This document shows positions 1-6,771 of a stretch of 64,000 bases of DNA, piece by piece; the first letter of the stretch is position 1; each line of letters begins with the position of its first letter. Location of the stretch: the NCBI GenBank assembly GCA_016719295.1, contig JADKAF010000001.1, forward strand, positions 5,456,001 through 5,520,000, read 5' to 3'. The translations under genes and the position numbers were made by a program. The notes beneath the pieces were generated by a model, which made no database searches, was not told where the DNA came from, and saw only the letters and a list, made by a program, of their open reading frames with translations. This DNA is from Planctomycetota bacterium. Its GTDB lineage: Bacteria > Planctomycetota > UBA1135 > JADKAF01.

Positions 1-2
1 TG

Positions 3-638
3 CAGCACCTGAACCCTCAAGCGGCGACGACGATGCTCTCGCGCTTCTTCTCGAACGCCGCTCTCGAGGGCTTCGCCTCGATCAACGACGGAACGAGCTC
101 TCCGGCGTTGATGATCGTCGGCTTCGGTCCCACGCTCTGCGCGATCCGCGACTTGATCCAGTCTCTCGATGTGCCCGCGCGTGGGGACTCCGGAGTCGAA
201 GAGCTCCACTTCGGCATCGAGCTCTGGGAGATCGAAGACGCCAGCCTCGGCAGCGCGCTCGCGGAGCTCAGCAAGCCGGAAGAGATCGCGGAGCGGCTGC
301 GCGCCAGCGGCAGGAAGCAGGGTCCCTTCTCCGTTCGCGCTTCCCTGATCACCGGTAAGCCCATGAGCGTGCCGATTCCAGCAGCGCCTTCGGCCTCCGA
401 CGCCGCGAATCGAACGGGGCAGCTCGAGATCACGGCGCAGCGTCAGGACGCCGAGCGCTTCCAGGTCAGCGTGAAGTGGCAAGGCGCCACGTCGACGAGC
501 AAGGCGGAAGAGGCGCATGCCGCCAACGCTCTGCACATCTCGAGCGCCATGTTGATGAAGCCGGGCGAGCTCCGCGTCGTGACGATGGCACCCGATGCGT
601 CCCGCACCTTGGTCGTCCTCTTGCGCCTACGAGGGTGA
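3..638 (+). CDS. C-terminal part of a secretin-like protein (5' end outside window)
   Basis: The frame is open to the left window edge, so this is probably the tail of a longer gene; the first internal ATG is at 33. Near residues 25-60 it reads IVGFGPTLCAIRDLIQSLDVP, like the end of a secretin N-domain repeat, where a small alpha/beta fold closes with a leucine-rich helix and 'LDVP'. A second alpha/beta-looking stretch follows (GIELWEIED...LGSALAEL). No secretin beta-barrel signature is visible in what is left. The product could be a ring-building outer-membrane component or a stand-alone planctomycetal protein using this fold. It converges on rtcA, with a hairpin between the two genes. The secretin link is tentative. 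Confidence 0.5.
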   Translation, partial: QHLNPQAATTMLSRFFSNAALEGFASINDGTSSPALMIVGFGPTLCAIRDLIQSLDVPARGDSGVEELHFGIELWEIEDASLGSALAELSKPEEIAERLRASGRKQGPFSVRASLITGKPMSVPIPAAPSASDAANRTGQLEITAQRQDAERFQVSVKWQGATSTSKAEEAHAANALHISSAMLMKPGELRVVTMAPDASRTLVVLLRLRG

Positions 639-640
639 CT

Positions 641-673
641 GCACAGTAACGGTGCCTGACACCTTCACTGTGC
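641..673. terminator. Hairpin between convergent genes
   Basis: GCACAGT (641-647) pairs with ACTGTGC (667-673), and inside it GGTG (651-654) pairs with CACC (660-663). It lies between the stop codon of the left-hand gene and the rtcA stop, and overlaps the last codons of rtcA. The position suits a bidirectional terminator. The core GGTGCCTGACACC also looks like a REP-type palindrome. No U-run follows on either strand. Confidence 0.45.
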
Positions 674-1684
674 CGTGAGGATCCAGGTGCCAGGTTCGCT
701 GGTGTCTTCGGCGAGTGTGAAGCGCACGGGGAGGAAGCGCTCGATCACCTGCGCGTTGGTGCGCGTGTGCTCCGTCGGCGGCAGCGTGCGAAAGCTGCCG
801 CCGCCGGCGAGTGCCAGCGGCAGGAGGAGCTGATCGGCCAGGTGCTCGCCGACGGGGACGCGCGCGGCGAGGAGCCGCAGCGTCTCGTCGGCGGCGTTCG
901 TCGCGACCTCTTCGGCGGGCAGGCCCTTCTCGCCGAGCGTACTCACGAGCTCGCGTGAGGCGCCGAGATCGAGCTCGATCAGGATCGCGTTGCCCGGGCC
1001 GGGCGAAGCGACGTTCTCGGTGCGCACCGTTCTAGCATCGAGGCCGAGGCGCGAGCGCACGAGCGTCGCTTCGCGTTCGGCGACATGGGGCGAGAGGTTC
1101 GCGCAGACGATGCGGGCCTGCGCTGCACGCGGAGCTCGCGGGCGCTCGAGCAGCTCGAGGGGACGCCACTGCGCGGGCTCGATGCGCGCGAACGCGACAC
1201 CGCCGCCCGCGGGATAGAAGCCGTGGACCGCGAGCTCCAGCTCGAAGGGCGCCCCCATCCGCGCGAGGAGCGGGGCGAAGGCGCGCTGCAGGAAGTCCGC
1301 CGTCGGCGCCATCGGATTGTGCGTGCCGCCGCGGAGCTCGACCGTCGAGGGCACCTCCGCGCAGAGCAGCGCGGGGAGCACCGTCTGCAGGACGAGCATC
1401 GTGCTGCCGGCGGTGGAGATCGTGAAGCGGTAGCTCCCGCCGCGGATCTTGCCCGGGCGGAACGCGAGCCGCGTCGAGCCGAGCTCGGCGCCCTCGACGC
1501 GCGCGGAGCCGATCTCGGCCGCGGCCTGGACCGCGGTGAGATGCTGGCGCTGGAGGCCCGGCTTCGCGCGCTGCTGGCGGATCTTCTCCAGCAGGAACGG
1601 CTGGCCCGTGATCAGCGCGAGCGAGAGCGCGCTGCGCAGGATCTGGCCACCGCCCTCGCCCATCGAGCCATCGAGTTCGATCAT
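665..1684 (-). CDS. rtcA: RNA 3'-terminal phosphate cyclase RtcA
   Basis: At 339 aa this is a normal length for the family. The N-terminus has the family signature MIELDGSMGEGGGQILRSAL, followed by RGGTHNPMAPTADF and HGFYPAGGG. Near the C-terminus TEHTRTNAQVIERFLPVRF carries the histidine (about residue 309) that is adenylated in the E. coli enzyme. RtcA uses ATP to convert RNA 3'-phosphate ends to 2',3'-cyclic phosphates, the substrate type of RtcB. It is the last gene of the rsr-Y RNA-rtcB-rtcA operon, with 9 bp between the rtcB stop and its ATG, so it should be co-transcribed under RtcR control. No lesion is visible. Confidence 0.94.
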   Translation of the reverse strand: MIELDGSMGEGGGQILRSALSLALITGQPFLLEKIRQQRAKPGLQRQHLTAVQAAAEIGSARVEGAELGSTRLAFRPGKIRGGSYRFTISTAGSTMLVLQTVLPALLCAEVPSTVELRGGTHNPMAPTADFLQRAFAPLLARMGAPFELELAVHGFYPAGGGVAFARIEPAQWRPLELLERPRAPRAAQARIVCANLSPHVAEREATLVRSRLGLDARTVRTENVASPGPGNAILIELDLGASRELVSTLGEKGLPAEEVATNAADETLRLLAARVPVGEHLADQLLLPLALAGGGSFRTLPPTEHTRTNAQVIERFLPVRFTLAEDTSEPGTWILTAQ

Positions 1685-1693
1685 CGCCGCACG

Positions 1694-2908
<1,215 letters not shown>

Positions 2909-2945
2909 GGGAGGGCGGAGAGAGAGAAAGCGAGAGTCGGAGAAA

Positions 2946-3074
2946 GCCGAGGACGAGAGGTTGGCGAATCGTCGTTGCTCTACCGTTGAGCTACGCTCGC
3001 TCGCGCGAGCGGCGGGGAGTCGAACCCCGCATCCACTCCGTCAAAAGGATGTAGATCCGCCGGCATTCCTCGGC
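2946..3074 (-). ncRNA. Y RNA 3 (YrlA-like, permuted tRNA module), 129 nt
   Basis: Read on the minus strand, the ends close as an outer 8-bp helix, GCCGAGGA (3074-3067) with TCCTCGGC (2953-2946). An asymmetric loop follows, ATGCC (3066-3062) facing AACCTCTCG (2962-2954). The inner helix pairs GGCGGATC (3061-3054) with GATTCGCC (2970-2963), one G.U. Inside sits a tRNA-like core in permuted order: T arm GCGGGG-TTCGACT-CCCCGC (3030-3012), acceptor-like stem CGCTCG/CGAGCG capped by a 6-nt loop (3011-2994), TA, then D arm GCTC-AACGGTA-GAGC (2991-2977). There is no anticodon arm; its place is taken by the Ro-binding stem. This is the layout known for bacterial YrlA RNAs bound by Rsr. Confidence 0.82.
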
Positions 3075-3099
3075 CGAAGTCGTTGGAGTACGGAGAGAT

Positions 3100-3244
3100 G
3101 CCCGGGACGAAGATCGGCGAGATGCCGACGCCGCTCGTTGCCTCGCGGCGCCGTCTGCTCTGCCGACTGAGCTACGGTGCTCGCGAGGAGCACCGGCGGG
3201 GTTCGAACCCGCGACTCGATGTAGTCCCGCCTGCATTCCCGGGC
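3100..3244 (-). ncRNA. Y RNA 2 (YrlA-like, permuted tRNA module), 145 nt
   Basis: The outer helix is GCCCGGGA (3244-3237) with TCCCGGGC (3107-3100). The loop is ATGCA (3236-3232) facing GATCTTCG (3115-3108), and the inner helix is GGCGGGA (3231-3225) with TCTCGCC (3122-3116). The tRNA mimic is nearly canonical: T arm GCGGG-TTCGAAC-CCCGC (3212-3196), then CGGTGCTC/GAGCACCG (8 bp, 3195-3175) closed by CTCGC, then TA (positions 8-9 of a tRNA), then D arm GCTC-AGTCGGCA-GAGC (3172-3157). The T and D loops keep the TTCGA and GG residues used for elbow contacts. The outer helix differs in sequence from the two neighbouring Y RNAs but keeps its pairing, which supports the fold. Confidence 0.85.
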
Positions 3245-3284
3245 GGGTGTTCGTGCGAAGGAGAGAGAACGAGAGGGAGAGAAG

Positions 3285-3365
3285 GGAGCAACCCGAGCGA
3301 CGAGAGGTGGCGAGACGGGAACGAATGGTTGTTGTAGTCCCGCCAGCATTCGCGCGAGCTGCTCC
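3285..3365 (-). ncRNA. Y RNA 1 (minimal Y stem without tRNA module), about 81 nt
   Basis: It starts 18 nt after the rsr stop codon. A 16-nt outer strand (3365-3350) pairs with 3300-3285 at 15 of 16 positions (one C.U mismatch at 3354/3296, some G.U). The conserved loop ATGCT (3349-3345) faces ACCTCTCG (3308-3301). The inner helix GGCGGGA (3344-3338) with TCTCGCC (3315-3309) is the same sequence as in Y RNA 2. The tip (3337-3316) is only 22 nt and has no T or D arm. It therefore looks like the Ro-binding module alone. A pyrimidine-rich spacer separates it from Y RNA 2. It could also be a structured leader or processing stem rather than a separately stable RNA. Confidence 0.7.
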
Positions 3366-3382
3366 GCTCATGTGCGATGCGC

Positions 3383-4936
3383 CTAGACCGCGATCTTGCG
3401 GATCTGCTCCACCCAGAAGTCGGGCGAGCTCTCCGCAGCGGTCACGGCGCGGAGCACGGTGAAGACCTGATCCGAGAAGCCGCCGACGTGGATCACGTCG
3501 TCAGCCACCGGGGCCTGCACGGTGCGGTAAGGCTGGAGATCGATGCAGACGAGCTTCGCGCGCGGGTTCTCGCGGCGGAGCTTTCGCCACTGCGCGAGCA
3601 TCGCCGTCGAGCGTCCGCCCTCGCCGGCATCCACCCAGGACTCGTTGTCGCTGAAGTAGATCACGGTGTCGACCGTGCCGCGGGACTGCACGAGGTGCGC
3701 GAGCACCGCCGAGCAGTTCGTGCCGCCGCTGGGTAGGCGCTGCAGTGTCGAGCTGATCTCCGGGATCGAGGCGCGGGGATCGAGCTGCACGTCGCAGATG
3801 CGATCGTGGAACGGGATCACGCGCGCGCTCGGGTTCCGGCGCAGGATCGACGCCGCGAACAGCGCGGCGACATCGCGGCAGGTCACCGTGCTGGTCGAGC
3901 CCTTGCGGTGGCCCGTGACCGGCGAGCTCATCGAGCCCGAGACGTCGACCGCGACGATGGTGCGGCCGGGCAGCTCGGGTACGTGCTCCGTCGCGATCTC
4001 CAGCGCTTGCTCCAGGCTCGTGCGGAGCCGCTGCGGCACCGCGGGATCGAGATTCTGGAGCGCGCTCAGGATCTGGTAAGGGAACGCGCGCGCACGGCGC
4101 ACCTCGCGCGGATCGGCGAGGCGGGCGGCGAGCACGGTCGTAGTCTCCGCGCACGCGAAGACGCCGTGGCGCTCAAAGGTGTTCAGGTTCATGCGCAAGG
4201 TCGTCCAGGTGGCGCGGAGCGCGATCGAGCGCCACTCCGCCTCTCCGAGCTCGAGCGAGCTCAGGCGTTGGAAGTTCACATCGGGGAGCTCGCCGCGCTC
4301 GCTCTTCCAGCGCTCGAAGCGCTGCGCTTCGGCGGGGAGTCGATCGAGCTCGAAGGGCTTCCCGAGCAAGTAGCGGTAGAGCTGGTCGCGCTCCGGGCTC
4401 GCGGGCTTCGGGTGGACCATGCGGATCACGTCGCCGAGCGAAGGTGCGTTTCCGATCGCGGCATCGAAGAGCTGCGCCTCGCTGCGCGCGGCGAGCCAGT
4501 CTCGAACGAGTCGGCGCGGCAGGGTGCCGAGCGAGCGGCGGCCCGCGACGCCCGAGCGGAGGATCTGCACGAAGCTGCGCAGCATCTTCCCGTTGTCGAT
4601 GACGCGCGGGAACACGGCCGCGAGCAACGCGCCGTCGCGGGCGGCGAGCGCCGCGCAGAGCAGCGCCGGCAGGTCCTTCATCAGGCCCTGCTCGCGAGCG
4701 TAGAGCGCGACACGCGCCACGAAGCCGGGCTCGCAGGCGTTCACCAGCTCGAGCACCGCATCGAGCTGCTCCTGCTCGGTCGCGTAGAAGGTCCCGTTCA
4801 GGCACCCCGTCGCGGCGAGCTGGGCGAGCGCTTGCTCGCCGGTGAGCTCGTAGGCCGGGCTGCCTTCTTCGTTGATCGCGGTGGCCGGCGGGAGGCGGCG
4901 GCCGAAGAGGCGCTGGAAGAGGTTCTTGTTCGCCAT
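3383..4936 (-). CDS. rsr: Rsr, Ro60-type TROVE RNA-binding protein
   Basis: I place the start at 4936 (MANKNLFQRLFGRR), giving 517 aa. An in-frame ATG at 5029 adds 31 unconserved residues that run into the control region. Residues 1-340 form the HEAT-like TROVE ring that binds misfolded RNA and Y RNA. Residues 350-517 are a von Willebrand A domain with an intact MIDAS motif, VAVDVSGSMSS (DxSxS), then SGGTN and FSDNESW. Ro proteins bind Y RNA on the outer ring surface and RNA 3' ends in the central hole; in bacteria Y RNA can tether Rsr to PNPase. It is the first gene of the operon with three Y RNAs and rtcBA. AGGAG lies 12 nt upstream of the chosen start. Confidence 0.95.
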   Translation of the reverse strand: MANKNLFQRLFGRRLPPATAINEEGSPAYELTGEQALAQLAATGCLNGTFYATEQEQLDAVLELVNACEPGFVARVALYAREQGLMKDLPALLCAALAARDGALLAAVFPRVIDNGKMLRSFVQILRSGVAGRRSLGTLPRRLVRDWLAARSEAQLFDAAIGNAPSLGDVIRMVHPKPASPERDQLYRYLLGKPFELDRLPAEAQRFERWKSERGELPDVNFQRLSSLELGEAEWRSIALRATWTTLRMNLNTFERHGVFACAETTTVLAARLADPREVRRARAFPYQILSALQNLDPAVPQRLRTSLEQALEIATEHVPELPGRTIVAVDVSGSMSSPVTGHRKGSTSTVTCRDVAALFAASILRRNPSARVIPFHDRICDVQLDPRASIPEISSTLQRLPSGGTNCSAVLAHLVQSRGTVDTVIYFSDNESWVDAGEGGRSTAMLAQWRKLRRENPRAKLVCIDLQPYRTVQAPVADDVIHVGGFSDQVFTVLRAVTAAESSPDFWVEQIRKIAV

Positions 4937-4989
4937 GGGGCAGAGGCTCCTGCGCGGAGGATGCTCCGCGCGGCTCGCCCCTGGGCACG

Positions 4990-5008
4990 CGGCGTTCCGC
5001 GGCCCAAT
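4990..5008 (-). promoter_or_regulatory. Weak candidate sigma54 promoter for rsr
   Basis: RtcR-type activators work with sigma54, so a -24/-12 element is expected upstream of rsr. The only GG-N10-GC match I found here reads TTGG-GCCGCGGAAC-GC on the minus strand (GG at 5005-5004, GC at 4993-4992), about 57 nt before the rsr ATG. The -24 TTGG is good but the -12 part (ACGC) departs from TTGC. Treat it as a placeholder. Confidence 0.22.
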
Positions 5009-5096
5009 CTTCTTCGGAGACGGATCCAAGTCGTTTGCTCACAATGGATTCCGTCACATCGGACTTCGGCCTCCCGCGAGTTGCCCTGCCGAGAAG

Positions 5097-5126
5097 CTAG
5101 CGATTGCGCTAGAACCCTAGCGCAAT
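5097..5126. promoter_or_regulatory. Phased triple half-site / palindrome at the rtcR start
   Basis: CTAGCG (5097-5102), CGCTAG (5107-5112) and CTAGCG (5117-5122) alternate in direction and start exactly 10 bp apart, one helical turn each. The last two extend to a perfect 10-bp inverted repeat, ATTGCGCTAG-AACC-CTAGCGCAAT (5103-5126), which includes the first two bases of the rtcR ATG. It sits 160-190 bp upstream of rsr, a usual distance for an enhancer site of a sigma54 activator, and would also allow RtcR to block its own gene. Binding by RtcR is inferred. Confidence 0.5.
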
Positions 5127-6759
5127 GGCCAAGACCTCTGGCTTCACCGTCGTCAGCTTCCTCGGCACCCAGCTCGACCGCGGCCTCCGCGATCGCTGGG
5201 ACCATTGGCGCCCGAACGTCGCCATGTGCCAGCACGAGGACCTCCTCGTCTCGCGCCTCGTGCTCTTCGTCGAGCGGCGCTTCGAGAAGCTCTACGAGCA
5301 GGTCGCGGCCGACATCGCGAGCATCTCGCCCGAGACGCGCGTCGAGCGCCGCGAGCTCTCGTTCCGGAACCCGTGGGACTTCGAGGAGATGTTCGCGAAG
5401 CTCTTCGAGGAGGCCCGTGCCCTGGCGTTCGACCCGGAGCGGGAGGAGCTGCTCGTGCACATGACCACGGGCACGCACGTCGCGCAGATCTGCCTCTTCC
5501 TGCTCACCGAGTCGCGCCATCTCCCCGGCAAGCTCCTCCAGACCGGACCCTCGCCGGGCGGCCGCGACCCGAAGGGCATCTGGCAGATCATCGACCTCGA
5601 TCGCTCGCGCTTCGATCGCATCGCGCAGCGCTTCGCCGTCGAGCACGAGGAAGGCGAGTCGCTGCTGAAGTCGGGGATCGCGACGCGGAACGCGCGCTTC
5701 AACGCGCTGATCGCGCAGGTGGAGCGCGTCGCGCCGCGGAGCAGCGCACCGATCCTGCTGATGGGGCCCACGGGGGCGGGTAAGTCGCAGCTCGCGCGAA
5801 AGATCTATGAGCTCAAGAAGCAGCGCCACCAGATCAGCGGACCCTTCGTCGAGATCAACTGTGCCACGCTCCGCGGCGCGACGGCCCACTCCGCGCTCTT
5901 CGGCCATGTGAAGGGCGCCTTCACGGGTGCCCTCGCCGAGCGCTCGGGCCTGCTTCGCACGGCGCACGGCGGCGTCCTCTTCCTCGACGAGATCGGCGAG
6001 CTCGGCCTCGACGAGCAGGCGATGCTCCTCCGCGCGCTGGAGGAGAAGCGCTTCCTGCCGCTCGGCAGCGACCGCGAGGTCGAGAGCGAGTTCCAGCTCC
6101 TCGCCGGCACGAACCGCGAGCTCGCGAGCGCGGTAGATGCCGGTGCGTTCCGCGAGGATCTCCTCGCGCGCATCAATCTCTGGACCTTCCGCTTGCCGGG
6201 TCTTCGCGAGCGCCTGGAGGACCTGGAGCCGAACCTCGACTACGAGCTGGAGCGCGCCTCCGCGCAGCTGGGCCGCCGCGTGCACTTCAGCGCCGAAGCG
6301 CGGCGACGGTATCTCGCCTTCGCCGCCGAGCCCGCCTCGAGCTGGCGCGGGAACTTCCGCGACCTGAACGGCAGCATCACGCGCCTGGCGACGCTCGCCG
6401 TCGGCGGGCGCATCACCGAGGAGGACGTGCGGGAGGAGCTCGCGCGCTTGGAGGCGGATTGGCGCGGGCCGACGACGCGCGGGACGGGGGATCGCGAGGA
6501 GGATTCCACGAGTGAGCGCGCCGAGCGCGACGACGAGCTCCTGCTCGAGCTCCTCGGCGCCGAGCGCCTCGATTCGCTCGATCGCTTCGATCGCCTGCAG
6601 CTCGCGGAGGTCGTGCGCATCTGCCGGCGCACGCGCTCGCTCTCGGCGGCAGGTCGCGAGCTCTTCCACGTCTCGCGCGGGAAGCGGGCCACGGCGAATG
6701 ATGCGGATCGGCTGCGGAAGTACCTCGTGCGCTTCGGGCTCTCGTTCGCGGAGCTCTGA
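5125..6759 (+). CDS. rtcR: RtcR, sigma54-dependent activator of the RNA-repair operon
   Basis: 544 aa. Residues 1-180 are the RtcR regulatory domain of the CARF superfamily; in enterobacteria it senses RNA-damage products such as tRNA fragments. Residues about 185-430 are the AAA+ domain: Walker A GPTGAGKS, the sigma54-contacting loop GAFTGA, Walker B GGVLFLDEIGEL and TNRELASA. The C-terminus (about 470-544) ends in a Fis-type HTH (ELFHVSRGKRATANDADRLRKYL). All catalytic motifs are intact. It is transcribed divergently from rsr-Y RNA-rtcBA, the arrangement known from Salmonella. The ATG overlaps the palindrome at 5103-5126; no good Shine-Dalgarno is visible, so its transcript may be close to leaderless. 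Confidence 0.96.
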   Translation: MAKTSGFTVVSFLGTQLDRGLRDRWDHWRPNVAMCQHEDLLVSRLVLFVERRFEKLYEQVAADIASISPETRVERRELSFRNPWDFEEMFAKLFEEARALAFDPEREELLVHMTTGTHVAQICLFLLTESRHLPGKLLQTGPSPGGRDPKGIWQIIDLDRSRFDRIAQRFAVEHEEGESLLKSGIATRNARFNALIAQVERVAPRSSAPILLMGPTGAGKSQLARKIYELKKQRHQISGPFVEINCATLRGATAHSALFGHVKGAFTGALAERSGLLRTAHGGVLFLDEIGELGLDEQAMLLRALEEKRFLPLGSDREVESEFQLLAGTNRELASAVDAGAFREDLLARINLWTFRLPGLRERLEDLEPNLDYELERASAQLGRRVHFSAEARRRYLAFAAEPASSWRGNFRDLNGSITRLATLAVGGRITEEDVREELARLEADWRGPTTRGTGDREEDSTSERAERDDELLLELLGAERLDSLDRFDRLQLAEVVRICRRTRSLSAAGRELFHVSRGKRATANDADRLRKYLVRFGLSFAEL

Positions 6760-6771
6760 GCGCTAGTCGAC

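Noticed and set aside
2970..3215. Two ordinary tRNA genes on the minus strand (T arms and D arms are visible)
   Set aside because: The T arm comes before the D arm, the acceptor-like stem is closed by a loop, and there is no anticodon arm or CCA end. These are tRNA mimics within Y RNAs.
4937..5029. Longer Rsr start (ATG at 5029)
   Set aside because: The extra 31 residues are Pro/Arg-rich, unconserved in style and run into the control region; the ATG at 4936 has AGGAG upstream and begins the recognisable protein.
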